Notes: a model not told the origin generated them from the sequence alone. 42,955 nucleotides of DNA from Neisseria uirgultaei (GCF_962719845.1 NZ_CAUIYF010000014.1:1-42955); one strand, 5' to 3'. Counted from the stretch's first letter, positions 24,980-33,005 are shown. Made by a program: numbers and translations.

Positions 24980-26329
24980 TTACGCCGTTTCTTCCAACTC
25001 GATTGAAGCCGCCAGAAGCGACAGGCGTGCCATTACGCCGTAAACGTAGAGGCGGTTGTGTTCGTTGTCCACGTCGCAGTCTTTTTCAGAGCGCGGCATA
25101 CCCAGCGAGTCCCATTGTTCGAATACGCGCTTGCAGGCTTCGGGAGCTTCTTGCGAATTGTCGCCGTTACCGGTCGGAATGCTGTTGAACAGCGGCACAA
25201 ACACCATACCGCCGGCGTTGAGGTTTTCGTCCGCACCGCGCCCTTCGTGCACGCGGAAAAAGCCGCCGATGACGAAGCGGTCCATCATATAGACGACGGG
25301 TTCGCACACCGCGCCGTTTAAGGTTTCATAGGTATAAATCCCTTCTTGGACAATCACTTCGCTGACTTCCAAGCCTTCTTTGACTTTCGCCATTTTGTTG
25401 CGGTTTTTACGGCTCAAGCCGCGCACTTCGTCGGCGGACTTGACGCTCATCACACCCATGCCGTAAGTGCCTGCGTCTGCTTTCACAATAACGAAAGGCT
25501 GGTCGGTAATACCCAGTTCGTCGTATTTGGCTTGAATTTTCGCCAATACGCGTTCTACCGCTTCTGCCAACGCATCTTCACCTTCCCGCTCTTGGAAGTC
25601 CAAACCGCCGATTTTTTCAAAATACGGGTTAATTTGCCATTCGTCGATGTCGATCAGCTTGGCAAATTCGGCGGCAACTTGGTTATACGCGCCGAAATGA
25701 TCTGTTTTGCGGCGCGTCGTCCAACCGCCGTGCAACGGAGGCAATACGGTTTGGCTGACTCCTTTGAGGATGTCGGGAATGCCGGCGGACAAGTCGTTGT
25801 TCAACAAGACGACACAAGGAGAGAAACCGTCTGCAAGATGTACACGCTTACGGATACGCAATAAAGGCTCAAGCAGGATTTTGTCGCCCAATGCGGTTTC
25901 AAGCTCGGTTGGCTCGGTTACCTCAGGATTCAGGCTGCCCAAGCGCACTTCATACCCTGCCGAGCGTAAAATCTCGCTGAGGGCGTAAACATTTTGCAGG
26001 TAGAACGTATTGCGCGTGTGGTTTTCGGGAATAATCAATACGGATTTCGCCGTTTCGCAGGCGCGTTGTACCGCATCTTGCGCCGCGACTGCCGCCAGTG
26101 GGATAAAGTTGGGATTCAAATTATTGAAGCCGCCCGGAAACAAATTCATATCGATAGACGAAATTTTGTAACCGGCGTTGCGGATATCGACCGAACCGTA
26201 AAACGGCGGGCGGTGCGCGTTCCATTGCGTGCGGAACCATGCTTCGATTTTGGCGTGATTGGACAGGATTTTTGCTTCAAACGCCTGAAGTTGCGCCGAA
26301 TGTTCGGGCGACATAACCGGTAATTTCAT
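24980..26329 (-). CDS. gshA: Glutamate-cysteine ligase (proteobacterial gshA variant)
   Basis: First step of glutathione synthesis: ATP-dependent joining of glutamate and cysteine. 449 residues from MKLPVMSPEHSAQLQ; the frame is open 30 codons further upstream, but that part is not conserved-looking. It is the non-enterobacterial form, related to the Acidithiobacillus type: SIDMNLFPGGFNNLN, VLIIPENHTRNTFYL, VKADAGTYGMGVMSV and RVHEGRGADENLNAGGMVF. Divergent from leuC across a 259-bp regulatory gap. Neisseria keeps high glutathione for oxidative defence. Confidence 0.92.
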   Translation of the reverse strand: MKLPVMSPEHSAQLQAFEAKILSNHAKIEAWFRTQWNAHRPPFYGSVDIRNAGYKISSIDMNLFPGGFNNLNPNFIPLAAVAAQDAVQRACETAKSVLIIPENHTRNTFYLQNVYALSEILRSAGYEVRLGSLNPEVTEPTELETALGDKILLEPLLRIRKRVHLADGFSPCVVLLNNDLSAGIPDILKGVSQTVLPPLHGGWTTRRKTDHFGAYNQVAAEFAKLIDIDEWQINPYFEKIGGLDFQEREGEDALAEAVERVLAKIQAKYDELGITDQPFVIVKADAGTYGMGVMSVKSADEVRGLSRKNRNKMAKVKEGLEVSEVIVQEGIYTYETLNGAVCEPVVYMMDRFVIGGFFRVHEGRGADENLNAGGMVFVPLFNSIPTGNGDNSQEAPEACKRVFEQWDSLGMPRSEKDCDVDNEHNRLYVYGVMARLSLLAASIELEETA

Positions 26330-26432
26330 CTTTCGTCTGCCTCTGTGTGTTTTTTGACAAGGTACAGATAATAATGCCTTTGAAAGAATGACGACAAGTA
26401 TTCTTTCATATCGGATCATTCTTTAGATATAA

Positions 26433-26510
26433 CTGTTTACCAAAATGGACAATATGTCTAATTTTTTCGTTAAAATTGTTTACAAAATAACACCGACTCA
26501 AAAATTAGAC
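26433..26510. promoter_or_regulatory. Candidate operator region of the leu cluster
   Basis: Holds CTGTTTACCAAAA (26433-26445), a near copy TTGTTTACAAAA (26476-26487), and the inverted pair GTCTAATTTT (26456-26465) and AAAATTAGAC (26501-26510). A third GTCTAAAAT overlaps the leuC -10. The 13-mer is identical to bases 825-837 upstream of ribB. No leucine-rich leader peptide or T-box was seen. A regulator site is inferred. Confidence 0.45.
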
Positions 26511-26518
26511 AAAATCTG

Positions 26519-26547
26519 TTGCGCGGTGTAAAGAATACGTCTAAAAT
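26519..26547 (+). promoter_or_regulatory. Sigma-70-type promoter of leuC
   Basis: TTGCGC (26519-26524), 17 bp, TAAAAT (26542-26547), 41 bp before the leuC start. The -10 is part of a GTCTAAAAT motif repeated upstream. Confidence 0.6.
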
Positions 26548-26588
26548 CCGCCCAATCCGCATCACCATTTATCCAAAAGAACAACATC

Positions 26589-27998
26589 ATGACAGCACAA
26601 ACCCTTTACGACAAACTCTGGAACAGCCACGTCGTCCGCGAAGAAGAAGACGGCACCGTCCTGCTTTACATCGACCGCCACCTGGTTCACGAAGTAACCA
26701 GCCCGCAGGCGTTTGAAGGTCTGAAAATGGCGGGGCGCAAGCTGTGGCGTATCGACAGCGTAGTCTCCACCGCCGACCACAACACCCCGACCGGCGATTG
26801 GGACAAAGGCATCCAAGACCCGATTTCCAAGCTGCAAGTCGATACGTTGGATCAAAACATCAAAACATTCGGCGCACTCGCCTATTTTCCGTTTATGGAC
26901 AAAGGTCAGGGCATCGTACACGTTATGGGGCCCGAACAAGGCGCGACCCTGCCCGGTATGACCGTCGTCTGCGGCGATTCGCACACTTCCACCCACGGCG
27001 CATTCGGCGCACTGGCGCACGGCATCGGCACTTCCGAAGTCGAACACACGATGGCGACCCAGTGCATTACCGCGAAAAAATCCAAATCCATGCTGATTGC
27101 CGTTGACGGCAAATTAAAAGCGGGCGTTACCGCCAAAGACGTGGCGCTTTACATCATCGGGCAAATCGGCACGGCGGGCGGCACGGGTTACGCCGTCGAG
27201 TTCGGCGGCGAAGCCATCCGCAGCCTTTCGATGGAAGGCAGGATGACCCTGTGCAATATGGCGATTGAGGCAGGCGCGCGTTCCGGTATGGTCGCGGTCG
27301 ATCAAACCACCATCGACTATGTCAAAGGCAAACCCTTCGCACCCAAAGGCGAGGCGTGGGACAAAGCCGTCGAGTACTGGCGCACGCTGGTGTCCGACGA
27401 AGGTGCGGTTTTTGATAAAGAATACCGTTTCAACGCCGAAGACATCGAACCGCAAGTTACTTGGGGCACGTCGCCCGAAATGGTTTTAAACATCGGCGGC
27501 AAAGTGCCGAATCCCGCCGAAGAAACCGATCCGGTCAAACGCAGCGGTATGGAGCGCGCCCTCGAATATATGGGTTTGAAGGCAGGCACGCCGCTGAACG
27601 AAATCCCTGTCGACATCGTATTCATCGGCTCTTGCACCAACAGCCGCATTGAAGACTTGCGCGAAGCCGCCGCCATCGCCAAAGACCGCAAAAAAGCCGC
27701 CAACGTACAGCGCGTATTGATCGTCCCAGGTTCCGGTTTGGTTAAAGAACAAGCCGAAAAAGAAGGCTTGGATAAAATTTTCATCGAAGCCGGCTTTGAA
27801 TGGCGCGAACCGGGCTGTTCGATGTGCCTTGCGATGAATGCCGACCGCCTCACGCCGGGTCAACGCTGCGCCTCCACGTCCAACCGCAATTTTGAAGGCC
27901 GCCAAGGCAACGGCGGGCGCACCCACCTCGTCAGCCCCGCTATGGCCGCCGCTGCCGCCGTTACCGGACACTTTACCGACATCCGTACGATGGCGTAA
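26589..27998 (+). CDS. leuC: 3-isopropylmalate dehydratase large subunit
   Basis: With LeuD isomerises 2-isopropylmalate to 3-isopropylmalate in leucine synthesis; aconitase family with a 4Fe-4S cluster. 469 residues, the normal size. Cluster ligands: Cys349 (GSCTNSR), Cys410 and Cys413 (CSMCLAMN). VCGDSHTSTHGAFG and STSNRNFEGRQG are further family motifs. The ribosome binding site is weak (AAAGAAC). First gene of the leuC-leuD-leuB cluster; a small lipoprotein gene sits between leuC and leuD. Confidence 0.97.
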   Translation: MTAQTLYDKLWNSHVVREEEDGTVLLYIDRHLVHEVTSPQAFEGLKMAGRKLWRIDSVVSTADHNTPTGDWDKGIQDPISKLQVDTLDQNIKTFGALAYFPFMDKGQGIVHVMGPEQGATLPGMTVVCGDSHTSTHGAFGALAHGIGTSEVEHTMATQCITAKKSKSMLIAVDGKLKAGVTAKDVALYIIGQIGTAGGTGYAVEFGGEAIRSLSMEGRMTLCNMAIEAGARSGMVAVDQTTIDYVKGKPFAPKGEAWDKAVEYWRTLVSDEGAVFDKEYRFNAEDIEPQVTWGTSPEMVLNIGGKVPNPAEETDPVKRSGMERALEYMGLKAGTPLNEIPVDIVFIGSCTNSRIEDLREAAAIAKDRKKAANVQRVLIVPGSGLVKEQAEKEGLDKIFIEAGFEWREPGCSMCLAMNADRLTPGQRCASTSNRNFEGRQGNGGRTHLVSPAMAAAAAVTGHFTDIRTMA

Positions 27999-28003
27999 GT
28001 ATT

Positions 28004-28041
28004 TTCAGGCGGTCTTTAAGAATTTGACGAGGCCGTCTGAA
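28004..28041. repeat. AG-type DUS with degenerate inverse after leuC
   Basis: AGGCCGTCTGAA at 28030-28041 pairs loosely with TTCAGGCGGTCT at 28004-28015. The AG prefix differs from the AT prefix dominant elsewhere in the window. Confidence 0.75.
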
Positions 28042-28093
28042 ATATGTCCCGTAAGGCAGAAACGCCTTAATACTCAAACCAAGGAGTTTAACC

Positions 28094-28336
28094 ATGAACA
28101 AACTTTTCATTACCGCCCTGTCCGTCCTCGCCTTGTCCGCCTGCGCCGGCACTTGGCAGGGTGCGAAACAAGACACCGCCCGCAACCTTGATAAAACACA
28201 GGCCGCCGCCGAACAAACAGGCAACGCCGTCGAAAAAGGCTGGGACAAAACCAAAGAAGCCGTCAAAAAAGGCGGCAATGCCGTCGGACGCGGCATTTCC
28301 CATCTCGGCGAAAAAATCGAAAACGCCACCGAATAA
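28094..28336 (+). CDS. Small entericidin-like lipoprotein
   Basis: An 80-residue protein with a clear lipoprotein signal: MNKLFITALSVLALSAC with the lipobox LSAC, so Cys17 is the acylated residue. The mature part is rich in Lys, Ala and Glu with repeated amphipathic stretches (KQDTARNLDKTQAAAEQ, KGWDKTKEAVKKGGNAV), typical of entericidin/EcnAB-like and other short envelope lipoproteins. A strong ribosome binding site (AAGGAG) and a following terminator suggest high expression as its own unit. It sits between leuC and leuD without evident metabolic link. Homology to true entericidins is weak, so the name is descriptive. Confidence 0.75.
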   Translation: MNKLFITALSVLALSACAGTWQGAKQDTARNLDKTQAAAEQTGNAVEKGWDKTKEAVKKGGNAVGRGISHLGEKIENATE

Positions 28337-28345
28337 CCGATTTGC

Positions 28346-28376
28346 GATGCCGTCTGAAACCGTTTCAGACGGCATC
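28346..28376. terminator. Inverted DUS pair after the small lipoprotein gene
   Basis: GATGCCGTCTGAAAC and its inverse with a two-base loop, ten bases after the stop and 22 before leuD. If it works, leuD needs read-through or another promoter. Confidence 0.7.
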
Positions 28377-28397
28377 GTCAGCACAAGACGCAAACCC

Positions 28398-29039
28398 ATG
28401 AAAGCCTTTACCAAAATTACCGCCATCGTCGCCCCGCTTGACCGCAGCAACGTCGATACCGACGCCATCATCCCCAAACAATTTCTAAAATCCATCAAAC
28501 GCAGCGGCTTCGGCCCTAATGCCTTTGATGAATGGCGTTACCTCGACCACGGCGAACCGGGCATGGACAACGGCAAACGCCCGCTGAACCCCGATTTTTC
28601 CCTGAACCAACCGCGTTACCAAGGCGCGCAAATCCTGTTGACGCGCAAAAACTTCGGCTGCGGCTCCTCGCGCGAACACGCCCCTTGGGCATTGGACGAC
28701 TACGGCTTCCGCGCCGTCATCGCCCCCAGCTTTGCCGATATTTTCTTCAACAACTGCTACAAAAATGGCCTTTTGCCTATCGTTTTGACAGAAGAACAGG
28801 TTGACCAGCTTTTCAAAGAAGTTGAAGCCAACGAAGGCTATCAGCTCTCCATCGACCTTGCCGAGCAAACCCTGACCACCCCTAGCGGCGAAACATTCAC
28901 ATTCGACATTACCGAACACCGCAAACACTGCCTCTTAAACGGCTTGGACGAAATCGGACTGACCCTGCAACACGCCGACGAAATTCACGCCTTTGAAGAA
29001 AAACGCCGCCAAAGCCAGCCTTGGCTGTTTAACGGTTGA
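28398..29039 (+). CDS. leuD: 3-isopropylmalate dehydratase small subunit
   Basis: Swivelling-domain partner of LeuC. 213 residues from MKAFTKITAIVAPLDRSNV. Family motifs DTDAIIPKQFLK, FGCGSSREHAPWAL (the substrate-contact loop) and FADIFFNNCYKNGLLP are present. The frame is open further upstream through the lipoprotein region, but only the 28398 start gives the conserved N-terminus. Followed by a hairpin and then two unrelated genes before leuB. Confidence 0.97.
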   Translation: MKAFTKITAIVAPLDRSNVDTDAIIPKQFLKSIKRSGFGPNAFDEWRYLDHGEPGMDNGKRPLNPDFSLNQPRYQGAQILLTRKNFGCGSSREHAPWALDDYGFRAVIAPSFADIFFNNCYKNGLLPIVLTEEQVDQLFKEVEANEGYQLSIDLAEQTLTTPSGETFTFDITEHRKHCLLNGLDEIGLTLQHADEIHAFEEKRRQSQPWLFNG

Positions 29040-29045
29040 TATACA

Positions 29046-29085
29046 AAAGGCGGTCTGAAAAATTTAAGTGTTTCAGACGGCCTTT
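29046..29085. terminator. Inverted AG-type DUS pair after leuD
   Basis: AAAGGCGGTCTGAAA pairs with TTTCAGACGGCCTTT around a short AT-rich loop, a stem of about 15 bp with one mismatch. Probable terminator. The 29072-29083 arm is a perfect AG-type uptake sequence. Confidence 0.75.
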
Positions 29086-29107
29086 ACTGAATGTATTGGG
29101 ATAGACC

Positions 29108-29776
29108 ATGAGATCATTCGACGAATTAATCCAAACCCAAGACCCTGCGTGGCCATTGATTCAAGAGTGGCTTACAGAAGCGGTAAACAGCGTTGAAGTT
29201 TTGCCACGTACGCTTGAAAAGGCAAAGGAAGAACTTGTCAAAACCCAAGTAACAATACGTTCGTTTATGGGTGCTGTCGTTTATGAAACCGGCGGTATCC
29301 TTATCGATGACGGTTGGTTACGGATACTTGGTTCTGGCAGCGCGAAGCTACCTCGTGGTTTGGGAAGTTGGAATCTAAGCCTTACACAATCCGAGCCAGC
29401 AGGCCCTGCTCCCTATTATCTGTTTGCCGATGATGTTGCTGGAGGCTATTTTGCGATTAATGGCGGAGAATTGAATGGCAAAGTAGGTAATATTTTCTAC
29501 CTACCACCGGATACACTGGAATGGGAAGATTGCGGTAAAGGTTATGGCGACTTCTTAAATTGGGCATTGACTGGCGATTTACAGTTGTTTTACGAAAACC
29601 TGCGTTGGGAAAATTGGCGCGAAGAAATCCATGATTTGAATGGCGACAGCGTTTACACGTTCTTTCCGTTTTTATGGACTGAAGAAGGCAGCGATATAAA
29701 CCAAGTTAGCCGCAAGCGTATTCCTATTGCTGAACATTATGCTTCCACTTTGAATCTGCAAAACACAACTCCATAA
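29108..29776 (+). CDS. DUF2625 family protein
   Basis: A 222-residue soluble protein starting MRSFDELIQTQDPAWPLIQEW, which fits the DUF2625 family. Motifs seen: ETGGILIDDGWLRILGSG, YYLFADDVAGGYFAINGG, and GNIFYLPPDTLEWEDCGKGYGDFL, a repeated aromatic and acidic pattern resembling SMI1/KNR4-like folds. No signal peptide or membrane segment. Function unknown; SUKH/SMI1-like proteins are sometimes immunity proteins. It lies between leuD and leuB with YhcH, flanked by AG-type uptake sequences, and base composition is lower in GC than the leu genes. Confidence 0.7.
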   Translation: MRSFDELIQTQDPAWPLIQEWLTEAVNSVEVLPRTLEKAKEELVKTQVTIRSFMGAVVYETGGILIDDGWLRILGSGSAKLPRGLGSWNLSLTQSEPAGPAPYYLFADDVAGGYFAINGGELNGKVGNIFYLPPDTLEWEDCGKGYGDFLNWALTGDLQLFYENLRWENWREEIHDLNGDSVYTFFPFLWTEEGSDINQVSRKRIPIAEHYASTLNLQNTTP

Positions 29777-29784
29777 AAAGCCCT

Positions 29785-29796
29785 TTCAGACGGCCT
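29785..29796 (-). repeat. AG-type DUS
   Basis: Perfect inverse of AGGCCGTCTGAA nine bases after the DUF2625 stop codon. Confidence 0.8.
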
Positions 29797-29873
29797 TGTT
29801 GTCATAATCCCAATAAAGCGTCCTTAAAACGTATTCTTCACATCCTGAAGTTTAATTTCTACCTAACCACACC

Positions 29874-30335
29874 ATGATTACCGACACCATAAGCAATGCT
29901 GCCCGCTACGCCGCGCTGCATCCTGACTTTGCCGAAGCCTTCCATCTGTTGCAGACCTTGGATTTTGCCAAACTGTCGGACGGTCAAGTGCCATGCGAGA
30001 ATCCCAATATCCGTATTTTTATCGGCAGCGAGCCGATGAGGACTAAAGACGAAGCCCAGCCTGAAGCGCACTTAAAACACATTGATATTCAAACACCGAT
30101 TGATGGCAACGAAACATATGGCTGGATAGACAGAGGCCGTCTGAAAAACGGTTTGGGCTACAACGAAAAGCACGATATCGAGTTTTTCAACTGCGAGCCG
30201 GAAACCTGGTTAACCTTGGAGCCCGGAGAATTTGCGCTATTTTTCCCAAATGATGCGCATGCCCCATTGGTCGGCGACAGGGCAAACATACGCAAAGTTG
30301 TTTTTAAAATCCGTATCGAAACAGAGCGTCTATAA
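29874..30335 (+). CDS. YhcH/YjgK/YiaL family protein
   Basis: 153 residues of the cupin-like YhcH (NanQ)/EbgC family, linked in other bacteria to sugar anomerisation, including sialic acid. Metal-site residues are visible in EAHLKHIDIQTPIDGNETYG and in FALFFPNDAHAP. MITDTISNAARYAALHPDFAEAF is the typical N-terminus. The ribosome binding site is poor. An AG-type uptake sequence (30134-30145) is embedded and encodes part of RGRLKNG. Not adjacent to any sialic acid genes here; it appears as a cassette with the DUF2625 gene between leuD and leuB. Confidence 0.85.
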   Translation: MITDTISNAARYAALHPDFAEAFHLLQTLDFAKLSDGQVPCENPNIRIFIGSEPMRTKDEAQPEAHLKHIDIQTPIDGNETYGWIDRGRLKNGLGYNEKHDIEFFNCEPETWLTLEPGEFALFFPNDAHAPLVGDRANIRKVVFKIRIETERL

Positions 30336-30381
30336 CGGCATCTTGGCATCGCATCCGACCTCTAAACCTGCCCGAACCTTT

Positions 30382-30393
30382 TTCAGACGGCAT
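30382..30393 (-). repeat. Inverse AT-type DUS before leuB
   Basis: TTCAGACGGCAT, single, 33 bp before the leuB start. Confidence 0.8.
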
Positions 30394-30426
30394 CTACACT
30401 CTTTATTGACAAAAAAAGGAAAAACA

Positions 30427-31497
30427 ATGACCAAACATATCGCTATCTTGCGCGGCGACGGCATCGGCCCTGAAATCGTCGCTGAAACCGTCCGCGTACT
30501 CGACAAACTTATCGCCCAAGGCTTGGATGCCGGCTACGAATACGCCCCATTGGGCGGCGAAGCCTACGACGAATACGGCCACCCTTATCCCGAATTTACG
30601 CAAAACCTCTGCCGCAAAGCCGATGCCGTCCTGCTTGGTGCAGTCGGTTCTCCGCAATACGACAATCTCGACCGTCCATTGCGTCCTGAGCGCGGCTTGT
30701 TAGCCATCCGTAAGGATTTGAACCTGTTTGCCAATTTGCGTCCTGCCGTTTTATATCCCGAATTAGCCAACGCCTCCACACTCAAGCCTGAAATCGTCGC
30801 CGGTTTGGATATTTTGATTGTGCGCGAACTCACCGGCGATATTTATTTCGGCGAACCGCGCGGCATCCGCGTTTTGGAAAACGGCGAACGCGAAGGCTAC
30901 AACACCATGAAATACAGCGAAAGCGAAATCCGCCGCATCGCCCACGTTGCCTTCCAATCCGCCCAAAAACGCAGCAAAAAAGTCTGCTCCGTAGGCAAAG
31001 CCAACGTTTTGGAAACCACCGAACTGTGGCGCGAAATCTTTGAAGAAATCGGCAAACAATACCCTGATGTCGAACTTTCCCATATGTACGTGGACAACGC
31101 CGCCATGCAGTTGGTACGCGCACCCAAACAATTTGACGTGATTGCCACCGGCAACATCTTCGGCGACATCCTCTCTGACGAAGCCTCCATGCTGACCGGC
31201 TCCATCGGTATGCTGCCTTCCGCTTCTTTGGACGAAAACGGCAAAGGCCTGTACGAACCGTCCCACGGCTCCGCTCCCGACATCGCCGGACAAAACAAAG
31301 CCAACCCGCTGGCCACCATCCTCTCGCTTGCCATGCTGCTGCGTTACAGCCTGAACGACGAAGCCCGCGCGCAACAAGTCGAAAACGCCGTCCAAAAAGT
31401 GCTGCAACAAGGCTTGCGTACCGGCGATATTTACGAAGAAGGCACAAAACTCGTTTCCTGCTCCGAAATGGGCGATGCGGTACTCGCCGCCTTGTAA
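30427..31497 (+). CDS. leuB: 3-isopropylmalate dehydrogenase
   Basis: NAD-dependent oxidative decarboxylation of 3-isopropylmalate, third step of leucine synthesis. 356 residues from MTKHIAILRGDGIGPEI; AAAAGGAAA gives a strong ribosome binding site. Substrate-site RPERGLLAIR and the RELTGDIYFGEPRG stretch, the metal-site GDILSDEASMLTGSIGMLPS and the NAD-binding YEPSHGSAPDIAGQNKANP are all present. The frame upstream into YhcH is not part of the protein. It ends at a strong terminator. Confidence 0.97.
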   Translation: MTKHIAILRGDGIGPEIVAETVRVLDKLIAQGLDAGYEYAPLGGEAYDEYGHPYPEFTQNLCRKADAVLLGAVGSPQYDNLDRPLRPERGLLAIRKDLNLFANLRPAVLYPELANASTLKPEIVAGLDILIVRELTGDIYFGEPRGIRVLENGEREGYNTMKYSESEIRRIAHVAFQSAQKRSKKVCSVGKANVLETTELWREIFEEIGKQYPDVELSHMYVDNAAMQLVRAPKQFDVIATGNIFGDILSDEASMLTGSIGMLPSASLDENGKGLYEPSHGSAPDIAGQNKANPLATILSLAMLLRYSLNDEARAQQVENAVQKVLQQGLRTGDIYEEGTKLVSCSEMGDAVLAAL

Positions 31498-31498
31498 A

Positions 31499-31542
31499 AG
31501 GCCGTCTGAAAACCCAAAGCGCGGACTACTCCGCGCTTTTTT
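31499..31542 (+). terminator. AG-type DUS and rho-independent terminator after leuB
   Basis: AGGCCGTCTGAA (31499-31510) overlaps the leuB end. It is followed by AAAGCGCGG, a six-base loop, CCGCGCTTT and six T in all: a clear terminator. Confidence 0.9.
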
Positions 31543-31844
31543 CATTAGGGTTGTCGGCGTTTAATTTTCCCGGGGGATTTTTGTTTGCAAAGCGGAAGAT
31601 TCAAGGCGTAAACCGTAATAAGGTTGGATACCCGGTGAGGATTTCCAACGCAGAAGATGCCGCTTTAGCATAAAAAACACGGAAACTATTGAATATTGAC
31701 AGCTCCCAGCATTACCCTTCTCAGCTTTCAGACGACCCCATCATCAAATCCAGGTAAATCCACCGTTCGCCCTTAAGAAATGATATGCATTCTTTCCTAT
31801 GTTAAGATAAGCATCTTTACAGCCTCACACAAAGGAAAAGAATC
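31543..31844. other. Intergenic region before yceI
   Basis: About 300 bp with no supported gene. Contains a degenerate uptake sequence (31728-31739) and a Fur-box-like palindrome at 31774-31792. A promoter for yceI is expected near 31790-31810 (TAAGAT at 31803-31808), but no good -35 fits. Confidence 0.4.
31774..31792. promoter_or_regulatory. Fur-box-like palindrome upstream of yceI
   Basis: AATGATATGCATT (31779-31791) matches 11 of 13 central positions of the Fur consensus (AATGATAATCATT). It lies about 55-70 bp before the yceI start, a position suitable for promoter control. Outer positions match poorly. Confidence 0.35.
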
Positions 31845-32408
31845 ATGAAAAAAATCATCATCGCCGCGCTCGCAGCAGCCGCCATCGGTACTGCCTCCGC
31901 CGCCACCTACAAAGTGGACGAATATCACGCCAACGCCCGTTTCGCCATCGACCATTTCAATACCAGCACCAACGTCGGCGGTTTTTACGGTCTGAGCGGT
32001 TCCGTTGAGTTCGACCAAGCAAAACGCGACGGCAAAATCGACATCACCATTCCCGTTGCCAACCTGCAAAGCGGTTCGCAACACTTTACTGATCACCTGA
32101 AATCCGCCGACATCTTCGATGCCGCCCAATATCCGAACATCCGTTTCGTTTCTACCAAATTCAATTTCAACGGCAAAAAACTGGTTTCCGTTGACGGCAA
32201 CCTGACCATGCACGGCAAAACCGCCCCCGTCAAACTCAAAGCCGAAAAATTCAACTGCTACCAAAGCCCGATGGCGAAAACCGAAGTTTGCGGCGGCGAC
32301 TTCAGCACCACCATCGACCGCACCAAATGGGGCGTGGACTACCTCGTTAACGTTGGTATGACCAAAAGCGTCCGCATCGACATCCAAATCGAGGCAGCCA
32401 AACAATAA
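31845..32408 (+). CDS. YceI-family periplasmic protein (GNA1030/antigen 953)
   Basis: A 187-residue exported lipocalin-like protein. The signal peptide MKKIIIAALAAAAIGTASA precedes mature ATYKVDEYHANARFAID. YceI motifs are visible: AFSI-like FAIDHFNTSTNVGGFYG, VANLQSGSQHFTDHLKS, FDAAQYPNIRF and the TMHGKTAPVKL segment. The family binds isoprenoid lipids such as ubiquinone-8. I recognise the sequence as meningococcal NMB1030 (GNA1030, protein 953), known as a fusion partner in the 4CMenB vaccine. Two cysteines (NCYQ and VCGG) may pair. AAAGGAAAAG upstream is a strong ribosome binding site. Possible Fur-type palindrome upstream. Confidence 0.93.
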   Translation: MKKIIIAALAAAAIGTASAATYKVDEYHANARFAIDHFNTSTNVGGFYGLSGSVEFDQAKRDGKIDITIPVANLQSGSQHFTDHLKSADIFDAAQYPNIRFVSTKFNFNGKKLVSVDGNLTMHGKTAPVKLKAEKFNCYQSPMAKTEVCGGDFSTTIDRTKWGVDYLVNVGMTKSVRIDIQIEAAKQ

Positions 32409-32432
32409 AATCTTTGATAAGAATCAATAAAG

Positions 32433-32444
32433 ATGCCGTCTGAA
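32433..32444 (+). repeat. Single DUS at the edge of a receptor remnant
   Basis: Perfect ATGCCGTCTGAA; its TGA is the in-frame stop directly before the open frame of the TonB-receptor fragment. Confidence 0.85.
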
Positions 32445-32923
32445 TGGGTTTGGAAATCGAGCTGACCCAACTTTTCGACCTGAAACAATACGGACAACTC
32501 GAACTGCGCCTGTTTGCCGACAGGGTCCGCAATCATGCCGACGACAAAGACAGTAGGAATGCGGACTCAGACCGCCTGCGCAATGACGGCTACTATATGC
32601 CCAACCTGCCTGTTTCCCGCTACGGGCTGGGTGCAAGCTGGAACAAAGGGGCATGGCAAATCGGCAGCAGCCTGACCCGCTACGCCGCCGCCAAACACAC
32701 CGGAAACATGGCTGCGGCATACAAAGAACCCTCACTCGGCTCCTACGCCCTGCTCGATGCCTATGTCAGCCATACGCAAAAACACGGCAGATACAGCACA
32801 GAATGGTTCTTGGACGGCCGAAACCTGACCAACCGTACCGCGCGCGCGCAAAACTCCATACTCAAATACATTGCGCCGCTGCCCGGACGTTCCATCCGCG
32901 CCGGTGTGAAAATTTCGCTGTAA
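32444..32923 (+). pseudogene. C-terminal remnant of a TonB-dependent outer-membrane receptor
   Basis: 159 residues that match only the last quarter of a 22-strand receptor barrel: alternating aromatic strands (ELRLFADRV, YGLGASWNKGAWQIGSSLTRY), a loop rich in DKDSRNADSDRLRND, and the terminal signature WFLDGRNLTNRTARAQNSIL with APLPGRSIRAGVKISL, a typical final beta-strand. No signal peptide, plug or TonB box precedes it; the frame begins right after an uptake sequence, so the 5' part was lost by deletion or recombination. The ending resembles the ZnuD/TdfH group of neisserial receptors, but this is not certain. Not expected to make a functional protein. Confidence 0.85.
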
Positions 32924-32948
32924 ACATCAAATACCGCCTGTAAACGAA

Positions 32949-32977
32949 ATGCCGTCTGAACATTCTTCAGACGGCAT
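32949..32977. terminator. Inverted DUS pair between the receptor remnant and rpe
   Basis: ATGCCGTCTGAA, five bases, TTCAGACGGCAT; lies between convergent units and can serve both strands. Confidence 0.75.
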
Positions 32978-33005
32978 TGATTTATTTCAAACACCGATAC
33001 GGCGT

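Noticed and set aside
26330..26588. Leucine attenuator or T-box before leuC
   Set aside because: No leader peptide with leucine codons and no terminator/antiterminator pair found.
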